A stretch of 64,000 nucleotides of DNA, taken from SPJN01 sp965229935 (GTDB taxonomy: Bacteria; Pseudomonadota; Alphaproteobacteria; SPJN01). Positions 42,108 through 51,361 of this stretch are shown here, piece by piece; the stretch's first letter is position 1; the number at the start of each line of letters is the position of its first letter. The translations under genes and the position numbers were made by a program. The notes beneath the pieces are model-generated. The model was not told the origin of the DNA. It saw nothing but the letters and a program-made list of their open reading frames with translations, and made no database searches. The stretch spans positions 1,054,001 to 1,118,000 of the forward strand of contig CBDDKB010000002.1 of the NCBI GenBank assembly GCA_965229935.1, given 5' to 3'.

Positions 42108-42220
42108 AGCGTTTCCTGATCCTAGGTTCCGAAAATATTAACGTGGCGGGCTTGTCTTGTGTGCGCCATTCCTGCACAAATCCGTGAGAAAAAACAAGAT
42201 AAGATAAGAAGGCTCTCTAT

Positions 42221-43201
42221 ATGCAGTTCCCGTCCACTCGTATGCGCCGGAAAAGACAGGCCCCGTGGGTCCGTGCCCTAGTATCAGAATCGACCCTGAC
42301 ACCGGCTGATCTGATTTGGCCGCTATTTGTGCAAGATGGCGCGGTTGACGAAGAACCAGTACCCTCCATGCCCGGTGTGAACCGCCTTTCGGTAAATAAG
42401 GCGGTTGAGGCGGCGAAACGCGCCAAGGACCTGAACATTCCCGCAATAGCGCTGTTCCCGAATACTGACCCTGCCCTACGTGATGAAACAGGCTCTGAAG
42501 CTTTGAACAGTGACAATTTAATCTGCAGAACGGTCAACGCCATCAAGGACGCCGTGCCAGACATTGGCATTATGTGTGATGTCGCGCTTGACCCCTACAC
42601 CTCCCACGGGCAGGACGGTGTGATGGAAGGTGACCGGATCGTCAATGACGCATCAGTGGACCAGTTGATCGGTCAGGCGCTGAACCAAGCAAACGCGGGA
42701 TGCGATATCATTGCCCCGTCAGATATGATGGATGGCCGTATTGGTGCGATCCGTGATGCACTCGAAGCGAATGGCCATGAAAATGTGCTGATCATGTCTT
42801 ATGCGGCCAAATATGCCTCAGCCTTTTACGGGCCGTTTCGCGATGCGGTTGGGTCTTCAAGCAAGTTGAAGGGCGACAAGCGTACATACCAAATGGACCC
42901 CGCCAATGGTGATGAGGCATTGCACGAAGTTGCGCTCGATTTGAACGAGGGTGCCGACATGGTGATGGTCAAACCGGGCATGCCTTATCTTGATATTGTG
43001 CGGCGAGTTAAAGATGAATTTGGCGTGCCAACCTATGCCTATCAGGTGTCAGGTGAATATGCGATGTTGATGGCCGCTGCGCAAAATGGCTGGCTTGATG
43101 AAGATAAGGTGATCGCCGAAAGCCTGCTTGGTTTTAAACGAGCAGGCGCTGACGGTATCTTGACCTATTTCGCCCCGCGCATGGCGGAGGCTTTGGGCTG
43201 A
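42221..43201 (+). CDS. hemB: Delta-aminolevulinic acid dehydratase
   Basis: Condenses two 5-aminolevulinates to porphobilinogen, the step after hemA. The 326-aa protein has the two Schiff-base lysines in IMSYAAKYASAFYGPF and MVMVKPGMPYLD. The metal region DVALDPYTSHGQDG has Asp where zinc enzymes have Cys, so it is of the Mg-dependent type common in alphaproteobacteria. AGAAGG lies upstream of the ATG. A penicillin acylase gene follows with only 1 bp between stop and start. Confidence 0.97.
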   Translation: MQFPSTRMRRKRQAPWVRALVSESTLTPADLIWPLFVQDGAVDEEPVPSMPGVNRLSVNKAVEAAKRAKDLNIPAIALFPNTDPALRDETGSEALNSDNLICRTVNAIKDAVPDIGIMCDVALDPYTSHGQDGVMEGDRIVNDASVDQLIGQALNQANAGCDIIAPSDMMDGRIGAIRDALEANGHENVLIMSYAAKYASAFYGPFRDAVGSSSKLKGDKRTYQMDPANGDEALHEVALDLNEGADMVMVKPGMPYLDIVRRVKDEFGVPTYAYQVSGEYAMLMAAAQNGWLDEDKVIAESLLGFKRAGADGILTYFAPRMAEALG

Positions 43202-43202
43202 T

Positions 43203-45653
43203 ATGAAATTTATCGGGGGGCTGACCAAATACTTTCTATGGACCATTGCCGCGCTGGTGCTGATGGTTCTTATTGCTGGCTTAGTGCAGTTCGACAGGAT
43301 GCTTCGTGTTGAAAGCAACTGGGATCAATCACTGGAAGTTGCGGGCCTTAAGGGCAAGGCTAAGATCGAACGGGATCATTATGGCATCCCGCACATAAGC
43401 GGCGAAACCGAAGAAGCCGTGTTCTATGCAATGGGGTTTGCCCATGCGCAGGACCGCATGTGGCAAATGGAATTTATTCGCCGCACTGTTCAGGGCCGCT
43501 GGGCAGAGGTGCTGGGCCCCCCAGTGGTAGAGATTGATAGTTACATCCGTACCGTCGGACTTTATCGCGCAGCAGAACGGGCCATCCCGCATCTTTTGCC
43601 TGAAACGCGGAATGCCCTTGATGCCTATGCGGCAGGTGTGAATGCCTTTCTTGCCAGTAAAGAAGGTCCCGTCGCCCCTGAATTCGCGCTGCTATTATAT
43701 GCGCCGGAACCTTGGACACCTGCCGATTCACTTGCGGTCAACAAATTGCTGGCAGTTGGCTTGGGCAAAGATGCCTTGCAGGAACCTTTCAACGGCCAAC
43801 TTGCGGCGCAGTTGAACCCACAACAACTTGCTGAGTTTTTGGACACCGCACCCGGCAATACCGCAGGCGGGCCAACAATCACACAACCTGTTGATTATCA
43901 AATTTTGCTTAAGGCGGTGGCCGATGCCCTGCCCTTTAACTTGCCTCGCGGTGCCTCAAATTCATGGGTCATGAATGGTGACTGGACGAAATCAGGCGCG
44001 CCATTACTTGCCAATGACCCGCATTTGGGTCTTTGGGCCCCGTCGATCTTTTATCTCGCACATATGCGCTTTCCTGATGGCGGCAACGCGGTTGGCGCCA
44101 CAGTGGCTGGGATGCCCTTTGTGGTAATGGGTCGTACTGATCATGTGGCTTGGGGCTTTACAAATGGGCGTGGCGATGTTCAGGACCTGTTTGTTGAAAC
44201 CCTGATCCCGGGCACAACACTTCAATATCAGACAGAAGATGGCCCAAAACCTGTCAAAGAACGGACAGAGATTGTGCGTGACCGATTAGGTGGTGAAACC
44301 GAAATCACCATTCAATCAACGCGCCACGGCCCATTATTACCTGTAAAGATGGCCGAACTGGTGGGCATGGACACAGATAAACGGGTTGCGCTGTCATGGA
44401 CCACGCTTCATGACGAAGACACAACTATCGACACTGGCTACACAATTATGCGGGCCAAAAGCGCCGCCCATTTACGGGCAGCTTTACGCCGCTTTGTCGG
44501 GCCACAACAAAATATCGTCTACGCCGACCGGCAAGGTCATATCGGCTATAAGGCCCCGGCCAAAATTCCAGTACGCAAAACCCCAAAGGATGGGTGGAGC
44601 TCTGTCGGCCCGGGACGCCTGCCCACAGATGGCAGTAAGGGCGATACAGATTGGCAGGGCTTTGTCCCGTGGGAGGGATTGCCGCAAACAAGTGATCCAG
44701 AACGGGGATTTGTCGTAACAGCAAATAACCAATCTGTTCCCGATGATCATCCCTATTTCATCGCCTCAGATTGGGGCGCGCCCTATCGTGCCGCACGCAT
44801 TACTGAAATGATCAAAGCGGGCGACAATTATAAGCTTGAAGATTTGCGTCTGCAGCAAAAGGACGTGACCTCACACGCTGCGCAGTCACTTATCCCTGCC
44901 CTGTTGGACAAGTCTGGCAAAGCAACCCATAGTCAAGCAGATATGGCTCGCAAATTGTTAGGGGCGTGGGATTTCCGAATGGACCGCCACCAAATCGCGC
45001 CGCTTTTATATGCTGAGTGGGTCCGTCAATTGGCAAGGCCACTTTTTGCGGATGAGCTTGGCGAGGCTTTGTTTGAGGAAACAGCAACAACGCATCGCGT
45101 ATGGTTTTACGACAAGGTTTTTAACGCAAAGCCTGATCAAGCTATCGCAAATTGGTGCGATAACACTGAGACAAGCCCCATTGAAACCTGCGAGGACATA
45201 GCCTCAGCCGCGTTTGATAAGGCGCTTGTGGCGCTATCTGATCGATTTGGTGATGATATCAATAGTTGGCGTTGGGGTGATGCTCACATCGCCCTGCATC
45301 AACATCAGCCGTTTGGCTATCTGCCCTTCATTGGCGATATGTTCAATCGCACTATTCCGTCAAATGGCGGCCCCTATACAGTCGATCGCGGCAACACATC
45401 ATTAAAGGATGCTAATGCGCACATGCATTTGCACGGGTCAGCCTATCGCGCTGTCTATGATTTGGCTGAACCTGAAAAGTCCGGTTACATGATCAACACT
45501 GGCCAATCAGGCATCCCGACGTCGGTCTATTACGATAATTTAATGACGATGTGGCGCGACGCTGAACTGATCCAGATCCCGACCGACCCTGAAACATATG
45601 GGCGGACAATATTGGGCACCGTTAATCTGTCACCGCAATCGAACGCTGATTAA
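43203..45653 (+). CDS. Penicillin acylase family N-terminal-nucleophile hydrolase
   Basis: An 816-aa Ntn hydrolase precursor that should self-cleave into two chains. It has an N-terminal membrane or signal segment (residues 10-30), an alpha-chain region beginning KIERDHYGIPHI with FAHAQDRMWQMEFIRR, and the beta-chain start at Ser252 in GASNSWVMNGDW. NDPHLGLWAPS and the late NNQSVPDDHPYF carry other active-site residues. Relatives hydrolyse beta-lactam side chains, N-acyl-homoserine lactones or other amides; the substrate is not decided here. It immediately follows hemB, with no obvious metabolic tie. Confidence 0.9.
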   Translation: MKFIGGLTKYFLWTIAALVLMVLIAGLVQFDRMLRVESNWDQSLEVAGLKGKAKIERDHYGIPHISGETEEAVFYAMGFAHAQDRMWQMEFIRRTVQGRWAEVLGPPVVEIDSYIRTVGLYRAAERAIPHLLPETRNALDAYAAGVNAFLASKEGPVAPEFALLLYAPEPWTPADSLAVNKLLAVGLGKDALQEPFNGQLAAQLNPQQLAEFLDTAPGNTAGGPTITQPVDYQILLKAVADALPFNLPRGASNSWVMNGDWTKSGAPLLANDPHLGLWAPSIFYLAHMRFPDGGNAVGATVAGMPFVVMGRTDHVAWGFTNGRGDVQDLFVETLIPGTTLQYQTEDGPKPVKERTEIVRDRLGGETEITIQSTRHGPLLPVKMAELVGMDTDKRVALSWTTLHDEDTTIDTGYTIMRAKSAAHLRAALRRFVGPQQNIVYADRQGHIGYKAPAKIPVRKTPKDGWSSVGPGRLPTDGSKGDTDWQGFVPWEGLPQTSDPERGFVVTANNQSVPDDHPYFIASDWGAPYRAARITEMIKAGDNYKLEDLRLQQKDVTSHAAQSLIPALLDKSGKATHSQADMARKLLGAWDFRMDRHQIAPLLYAEWVRQLARPLFADELGEALFEETATTHRVWFYDKVFNAKPDQAIANWCDNTETSPIETCEDIASAAFDKALVALSDRFGDDINSWRWGDAHIALHQHQPFGYLPFIGDMFNRTIPSNGGPYTVDRGNTSLKDANAHMHLHGSAYRAVYDLAEPEKSGYMINTGQSGIPTSVYYDNLMTMWRDAELIQIPTDPETYGRTILGTVNLSPQSNAD

Positions 45654-45669
45654 TCACGCCCAACAATGA

Positions 45670-46149
45670 TCAAGAAAGCGCGCGGTACTGCCCGCGGCTA
45701 AACACCAACGGTGCCTGATCAATATCCTGAATAACAATATCAACCACGCGGCCAAGCATGATGATATGATCGCCCGCATCAATGCGGTCTGCAATTTCGC
45801 AATCAAGCGTTGCGATTGCCCCCTTGATAATTGGAGCGCCCGTGCTTGCAACGTCAAGCTCTGCACAATCAAGACTGTGATCGCCTCGCTTGGCACAGTG
45901 GTTGGACAATTCTTGCTGATCAGCGGCCAGAAAGTTGATGGCGTAGTTCGGGACAGCCTCAAAAATCGGCAACGTGTCTGATTCTTTGCCAAGGCACCAC
46001 AAAACCAATGGCGGGTCCAATGAGACTGAGCTGAAGGAATTTGCCGTCACACCCAAAACCGGCCCATCGGCTGGATTAGTGGTGATAACGGTGACCCCGG
46101 TTGTAAAACAGCCGAACACATCACGCAGCGCGCGCGGATCAAAGGACAT
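45670..46149 (-). CDS. Flavin reductase family protein
   Basis: A 159-aa FMN-binding split-barrel protein. Conserved parts are FGCFTTGVTVITT, GVTANSFSSVSLDPPLVLWCL and the C-terminal GDHIIMLGRVVDI. Such proteins supply reduced flavin to two-component monooxygenases (HpaC-like) or act as diflavin reductases. No oxygenase partner is in the window. Only a weak RBS is visible before the ATG. It is convergent with the penicillin acylase gene. Confidence 0.87.
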   Translation of the reverse strand: MSFDPRALRDVFGCFTTGVTVITTNPADGPVLGVTANSFSSVSLDPPLVLWCLGKESDTLPIFEAVPNYAINFLAADQQELSNHCAKRGDHSLDCAELDVASTGAPIIKGAIATLDCEIADRIDAGDHIIMLGRVVDIVIQDIDQAPLVFSRGQYRALS

Positions 46150-46309
46150 AGGTCATAATCTTTCGAAAACGTCACAAAACAGCAAAAACTATCCGTTTCT
46201 AGCGGTTCGCTCAGGATTTGAGAACCCTGAAAAAGCCATTATTGACCTTGTACTGCCGCATTTTGCCCCTATCTTTAGGGAGCAAACATAAGAAAGGCAG
46301 GATTGCCCC

Positions 46310-46816
46310 ATGGCACGTACAAGACCCGTTTCCCCGCAAACCAACCCGATTCGCATGGGCGCAGGCACATCCGCCCAAATTGATGAGAATTTTTCCAGGG
46401 ATGAGCTTGATGGCGTTTTGTTCTTGCGGACGATCGCCTTTGTTATTGATTGGGTGATTATCGCTGTTTTGGCAGGGGTTTTCGGCCTAATCGGTACAAT
46501 TTTGGGCATTGTTACACTTGGTGCGATGCTGCCCCCAGTTTATATGGCCCTGTCCATTCTGCCCTTTGCCTATCACACTTTGACAATTGGCAGTCCCTTT
46601 TCAGCGACATTGGGGCAGCGGGCCATGGGGCTTGAGGTACGGACATGGGACAAGCGCCGCCCCGGCTATGTCCAGGCAGCCCTGCAAACCATGCTGTTTT
46701 ACATGTCTGTCGGCCTGACATCCGGTTTGATCCTGATTTTGGGTCTTTTTAATGATAAAGGCCGGATGTTACACGATATTTTGGCAGGCACGGTCACCAT
46801 CCGCCGGGGCCGTTAA
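46310..46816 (+). CDS. RDD family membrane protein
   Basis: A 168-aa protein with an RDD domain: LRTIAFVIDWVIIAVLAGVFG (first membrane segment with the Arg/Asp signature), two more hydrophobic segments and the C-terminal DKGRMLHDILAGTVTIRRGR. GQRAMGLEV is typical. Some RDD proteins have been linked to ion transport; the function here is unknown. AGGCAGG is upstream of the ATG. It precedes the SLC13 permease gene by 79 bp. Confidence 0.85.
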   Translation: MARTRPVSPQTNPIRMGAGTSAQIDENFSRDELDGVLFLRTIAFVIDWVIIAVLAGVFGLIGTILGIVTLGAMLPPVYMALSILPFAYHTLTIGSPFSATLGQRAMGLEVRTWDKRRPGYVQAALQTMLFYMSVGLTSGLILILGLFNDKGRMLHDILAGTVTIRRGR

Positions 46817-46895
46817 ACCAATCAATTTGTTGCACTCTTCGCCCTGATCTGGGAAAACGGTCAGGATTGACTCACTAGGAAGAGTGGCAACTTTT

Positions 46896-48779
46896 ATGGG
46901 CATTGAGCTCGCAATCTCCCCCCAGATGATCATCGCCTTTTTGGTGATCGGCATCGGCATTCTTGCCTATGCGTTAGAATGGGCCTCGTTAGAGCTGACA
47001 AGTATCGCCATCATTGGCGCACTTTTGCTGCTTTATTACATGTTCCCGGTGATGGGCGCGGATGGGGTCACAAATCTTTTATCGCCTGACACCATATTGT
47101 CAGGATTTGCTCACCCGGCGCTTATAACAGTTCTTGCCCTATTGGTGCTTGGCCAGGGTCTCTATCAATCTGGTGCTTTAGAGGGACCCGCCCATAGATT
47201 AATGTTGTTGGCCAAGGGACGCCCGCGCATTGTGGTCGCTGTCAGCCTTGGCATTGTGATGTTAGTCAGTGCCTTTATGAACAATACACCTGTCGTGGTG
47301 ATGTTCATACCGATTATGTCCGCGCTCGCGGACAGGTTAAGACGATCAAAAAGCAAGGTTATGATCCCGCTTAGCTATATCGCTGTTCTGGGTGGGATGA
47401 CGACCCTGATTGGGTCATCCACAAACTTGCTGGTTGCCGGTACGGCGCACAGCTTGGGGCAGCCTGACATCGGCTTTTTTGAATTTTTCATCCCCGGCAG
47501 CGTGCTTGCGCTAGTTGGCGCTGCCTATGTTGGCCTTATCCTACCAAGGATTTTGCCTGACCGTGCCTCTTCATCGCGTGAGTTAATTGGCGCTGACGGA
47601 AAACAATTCATCGCGCAGATTGAAATTTCGCGCGATCATCCCTTGCGCGGTAAATCCACCGTTGCAGGCATGTTTAAATCCCTGCCCGACATGACTGTGC
47701 GCATGATTCAACGACGGGAACAGGCACTGCTGCCGCCCTTTGATGACGTTACCTTGTTGTCAGGTGATGTCGTTATCGTTGCTGCAACCCGTAAGGCGCT
47801 CGAAGCCGTTTTATCCTCAAACCCTGATATGCTGGGTGGGGTGGTTGAGGAAGCAGCCTCCCTCTCCCAGACTGGCATTTTTGGTGATGATGAGGATGAC
47901 GAACAAGGCAGCCGCAACGAAGAACGGATCATGGCAGAGGTTGTGATCGCCCCCGCATCACGTTTGATCGGGCGCACACTCGAAATGATCGGGATGCGCT
48001 ATCAAACCGGGACGATTGTTTTGGGTGTGCAGCGTCGTAGCCGCATGTACCGTACCAATATGAACGACATCAGGCTTGAGGCCGGTGATGTTCTGCTACT
48101 GCTTGGCAAGCGCAGTAATATTCGTGGCCTGCGTGGCAACAAGGATCTGTTGCTGCTGGAATGGTCAACATCCGCCCTGCCCTCGCATGAACTTGCTAAT
48201 CGGGCCACAATAATTTTCGGCGGTGTCGTTGTTGCGGCGGCAAGCGGACTGGTGCCGATCGTCATCGCCTCGCTCATCGGGGCCGGGTTAATGATTGCCA
48301 CAGGCTGTCTGAACGTCAGACAAGCAAGCCGTGCTATTGATCGACGGATATTCCTAATTGTTGCTGCAGCGCTTGGCATGGGGGCTGCGCTTGATGCGAC
48401 AGGTGGTGCCAGCTTCCTTGCGCATGGCCTGACCGACTTGTTGGAAGGCATGCCATTGCCTGTCATCCTATCCGCATTTTTCCTGCTTATCGCGATTATG
48501 ACCAATCTGTTGTCGAACAATGCGACTGCGGTGCTGTTTACCCCAATCGCGATTTCGGTTGCCGAAACATTGCAGGTTGATCCGCGCATGTTCATTTTTG
48601 CGGTGATCTTTGCTGCTAATTGTTCCTTTGCGACGCCCATGGCCTATCAAACCAATTTGTTGGTTATGGGCCCCGGTCATCACACATTTTCAGACTATAT
48701 GAGGGGCGGCGTGCCCCTTATTATCCTGTTATGGCTGACATATTCCCTTTTTGCGCCATATTATTATGGTGCGCTATAG
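46896..48779 (+). CDS. SLC13 (DASS)-type permease with two TrkA-C domains
   Basis: A 627-aa inner-membrane transporter. N- and C-terminal membrane halves (about 1-205 and 430-627) carry the anion-transporter signatures NNTPVVVMFIPIM, GSSTNLLVAGTAH and, in the second half, LLSNNATAVLFTPIA. Between them lie two TrkA-C/RCK_C domains (about 215-300 and 335-415). This build is seen in sulfate/dicarboxylate-type permeases, but the substrate is unknown. The ATG at 46896 is chosen over GTG at 46884, which abuts AGGAAGAG too closely. It overlaps no neighbour; the next gene starts 49 bp later. Confidence 0.9.
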   Translation: MGIELAISPQMIIAFLVIGIGILAYALEWASLELTSIAIIGALLLLYYMFPVMGADGVTNLLSPDTILSGFAHPALITVLALLVLGQGLYQSGALEGPAHRLMLLAKGRPRIVVAVSLGIVMLVSAFMNNTPVVVMFIPIMSALADRLRRSKSKVMIPLSYIAVLGGMTTLIGSSTNLLVAGTAHSLGQPDIGFFEFFIPGSVLALVGAAYVGLILPRILPDRASSSRELIGADGKQFIAQIEISRDHPLRGKSTVAGMFKSLPDMTVRMIQRREQALLPPFDDVTLLSGDVVIVAATRKALEAVLSSNPDMLGGVVEEAASLSQTGIFGDDEDDEQGSRNEERIMAEVVIAPASRLIGRTLEMIGMRYQTGTIVLGVQRRSRMYRTNMNDIRLEAGDVLLLLGKRSNIRGLRGNKDLLLLEWSTSALPSHELANRATIIFGGVVVAAASGLVPIVIASLIGAGLMIATGCLNVRQASRAIDRRIFLIVAAALGMGAALDATGGASFLAHGLTDLLEGMPLPVILSAFFLLIAIMTNLLSNNATAVLFTPIAISVAETLQVDPRMFIFAVIFAANCSFATPMAYQTNLLVMGPGHHTFSDYMRGGVPLIILLWLTYSLFAPYYYGAL

Positions 48780-48828
48780 TCTGTCATCGAGTCGTCGCCA
48801 TTCGCTTTTTGAGAGGAAATCTAGGTCT

Positions 48829-49638
48829 GTGAAGGACAATCCGGTCAATTTTCCGCAGTTTTATCTGACAGCGCCCCAGCCCTGTCCCTATCTGCCTGAC
48901 CGGGTGGAACAAAAGATATTTACGCCTGTTGCGGGCCATAATGCGGAGGCGATCCACGACGTTCTGTCAGAAGGCGGGTTCCGCCGCAGTCATCACATTC
49001 TGTATCGGCCCCATTGCGCAGGCTGTTCAGCCTGCCAATCTATCAGAGTGTTGGCTGAAGAGTTTACCGCGACCCGCAGCCAGCGGCGCATCATCCGTGT
49101 GAATGAGGACCTAATTGTCACCGAATGCCCGGCAGAGGCGACGGCAGAACAATTTGCCCTGATGGCGCATTATCTTGATGAACGTCATAAGCATGGCGGC
49201 ATGGACGATATGACCGCCGAAGATTTTCGGGTCATGATCGATGGCTCCCCCATTGATACGGTGTTGATCGAGTACAGAGTGCCGAACCACATCCCACCTG
49301 CAAATGCAAAGGCAGTGGATGTCAGTCGCCCCAATGGCCCCTATGATAGGAAAGACCGTTTGATTGGTGTTGCCCTTTGCGACCGGATGAGCACGGGCTG
49401 GTCAATGGTCTACAGCTTTTTTGACCCGGATGAATCCCGTCGGTCTTTGGGCACATATATGATCCTTGATCGCATTATGGACGCCCACAAACACAGCAAG
49501 CCGCATATATATCTGGGCTTCTATGTCGAAGATTGCCGCAAAATGGCCTATAAGATGAAATATCAGCCGGCGGAACTTTGGGATGGGAATGATTGGATTG
49601 CCTGTGACGAACAAGCCTCCAATAACCCGGAAGATTGA
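48829..49638 (+). CDS. bpt: Aminoacyl-tRNA-protein transferase (Bpt/Ate family)
   Basis: Adds leucine (Bpt) or arginine (Ate) from tRNA to N-terminal Asp/Glu of proteins, marking them for the N-degron pathway. The 269-aa protein has QFYLTAPQPCPYLPDR, the HCAGCSACQSIRV cysteine cluster and the C-terminal YLGFYVEDCRKMAYKMKYQPAELW. GTG at 48829 gives the usual family N-terminus; AGAGG and TAGG lie upstream. The open frame reaches back to 48751, overlapping the permease gene, but those residues are not family-like. No clpS is visible in this window. Confidence 0.92.
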   Translation: MKDNPVNFPQFYLTAPQPCPYLPDRVEQKIFTPVAGHNAEAIHDVLSEGGFRRSHHILYRPHCAGCSACQSIRVLAEEFTATRSQRRIIRVNEDLIVTECPAEATAEQFALMAHYLDERHKHGGMDDMTAEDFRVMIDGSPIDTVLIEYRVPNHIPPANAKAVDVSRPNGPYDRKDRLIGVALCDRMSTGWSMVYSFFDPDESRRSLGTYMILDRIMDAHKHSKPHIYLGFYVEDCRKMAYKMKYQPAELWDGNDWIACDEQASNNPED

Positions 49639-49702
49639 AACGATACCTTACTGCGCCTAAAGTCCGCGCAGCCGACTTAATCAGAACAAGCAAGGCAGAC
49701 CG

Positions 49703-50809
49703 ATGAGCAAGCTAAAACGACGCGACATTCTTAAAGGGGCCGCAATTGGTGGTGCAGCAGGGCTTGCCGCTGCCAGCACGCTTTCAGCCCCCGCCTATGC
49801 CAAGGGCCGCCAGAAACTTAAAATGGTAACGACCTGGCCGAAAAATTATCCCGGTCTTGGCATGATGGCGGAACGAACCGCCAAGCGGATTGATGAAATG
49901 ACCGACGGTCGTATCAAGATCCGCGTCTATGGCGCAGGTGAACTGGTTCCCGCCTTTGAATGTTTTGATGCCGTGGCAAACGGCACCGCCGATATGTATC
50001 ACGCCGCTGAATATTATTGGCAGGGCAAGTCAAAGGGCTTTAATTTCTTTACAGCTGTTCCCTTTGGGTTAAGCGCAACCGAAATGAATGCCTGGGTCTT
50101 TCATGGCGGTGGGCAGGAGCTGTGGGACAAGCTTTCCGCCCGGTTTGGGATCAAGGCATTTTCTGCTGGCAATACCGGTGTTCAAATGGGCGGTTGGTTC
50201 CGCAAGCCAATAACAAGCCTTGAAGATTTTAAGGGTCTTAAAATCCGCATGCCCGGTCTTGGTGGCGAGGTTTATCGCAGGTTGGGTGCCGCAGCAGTTG
50301 CCCTGCCCGGCGGCGAAATTTTCCCGGCCCTTCAATCAGGTGCGATTGATGCAACCGAATGGGTCGGCCCGTGGAACGACATGGCGTTTGGCTTTTATAA
50401 GGTCGCCAAATACTATTCCTGGCCGGGTTTTCATGAGCCGGGCTCAACCCTTGCTCTTGGTATCAACCTTAATGTCTGGAACGAGTTCAGCAAGGCTGAC
50501 AAAGTGATGATCGAAACCGCCTGTAAGGCAGAGGATAATTACTCGCTTGCTGAATATAATATGTTGAATGGGCGGTCGCTGAAACAGTTAGTTGAAAAAC
50601 ACGGTGTCGAGTTGATGCGCATGCCAGATGAGGCATTGGCAAAAATCGGTGAAATCTCTGGGCAAGTGCTGCGCGAAGCTGCTGCGGAGAATGCCGAGGT
50701 GAAGGAGATTTATGAGTCCTTCATGGCCGCACGTGGCGAAGTGTCTGAATGGTCACGTATTTCTGATCAAGCCTATTGGGAGGCACGTGGCCTTCCCTAT
50801 AATTTCTAG
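49703..50809 (+). CDS. TRAP transporter solute-binding protein, TakP-like (2-oxo acid type)
   Basis: Periplasmic binding protein of a TRAP transporter. It has a twin-arginine signal (RRDILKG, then a long Ala-rich segment ending APAYA), so export is via Tat. The body closely resembles TakP of Rhodobacter: ECFDAVANGTADMYHAAEYYWQG, Gln161 in NTGVQMGGWF, Arg182 in KIRMPGLGGE and Glu219-Trp220 in DATEWVGPWND. These correspond to the Na+/2-oxo acid ligands described for TakP. Pyruvate or branched 2-oxo acids are the predicted ligands. The two permease genes follow directly. Confidence 0.92.
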   Translation: MSKLKRRDILKGAAIGGAAGLAAASTLSAPAYAKGRQKLKMVTTWPKNYPGLGMMAERTAKRIDEMTDGRIKIRVYGAGELVPAFECFDAVANGTADMYHAAEYYWQGKSKGFNFFTAVPFGLSATEMNAWVFHGGGQELWDKLSARFGIKAFSAGNTGVQMGGWFRKPITSLEDFKGLKIRMPGLGGEVYRRLGAAAVALPGGEIFPALQSGAIDATEWVGPWNDMAFGFYKVAKYYSWPGFHEPGSTLALGINLNVWNEFSKADKVMIETACKAEDNYSLAEYNMLNGRSLKQLVEKHGVELMRMPDEALAKIGEISGQVLREAAAENAEVKEIYESFMAARGEVSEWSRISDQAYWEARGLPYNF

Positions 50810-50818
50810 GATCAGATT

Positions 50819-51361
50819 GTGGGGGCAATCTTACAACGCATAAATGGCGGCCTTGATCTGCTTGCCGACCTGACCGGGCGTGGCCTTGCCTGGCTGACGC
50901 TTGGCATGGTTGTGCTGCAGTTCTCTTTGGTGGTGTTGCGCTATGTGTTTGGCATTGGGTCAATCTTCATGCAGGAAGCCATGATCTATATGCATGCCAC
51001 CTTGTTCATGGCGGCGGCAGCTTACACGCTGCGCCATAATGGGCATGTGCGGGTTGACGTATTCTATCGCGAGGCGGCCCCGCGCCGGAAAGCCCTGATC
51101 AATCTGCTGGGAAGTCTATTCCTGTTGGTTCCTTTCTGCATCACAATCCTGATCTATAGCTGGGATTATGTTGGTGCCTCATGGGCCATTCGTGAAGGGT
51201 CAAAGGAAACCAGCGGCATTCACGGTATTTATCTGTTGAAAAGTGTCATCATATTGTTCGCAGGGCTGGTGCTTGTACAGGGCCTGTCGCAGGCCAGCCA
51301 TTCGCTGTTGGTTTTGCTGGGGCTTGAGACTTTTGATGAAGAAGAAAGCCCGGATTTCTGA
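50819..51361 (+). CDS. TRAP transporter small permease (DctQ-type)
   Basis: A 180-aa membrane protein with four predicted helices, the DctQ fold of TRAP transporters. Visible are WLTLGMVVLQFSLVVLRYVFGIG and the conserved EAMIYMHATLFMAAAAYTLRHNGHVRVDVFY region (split by me as the second helix and its following loop). The start is GTG at 50819, with CTAGGAT upstream. Its stop overlaps the start of the large permease by one base (TGATG), so the two subunits are translationally coupled. Confidence 0.92.
   Translation: MGAILQRINGGLDLLADLTGRGLAWLTLGMVVLQFSLVVLRYVFGIGSIFMQEAMIYMHATLFMAAAAYTLRHNGHVRVDVFYREAAPRRKALINLLGSLFLLVPFCITILIYSWDYVGASWAIREGSKETSGIHGIYLLKSVIILFAGLVLVQGLSQASHSLLVLLGLETFDEEESPDF

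Noticed and set aside
46267..46280. CCCTA/TAGGG hairpin upstream of the RDD gene as a terminator
   Set aside because: A 5-bp stem without a T tract on either strand is too weak, and it lies within the RDD gene's leader.
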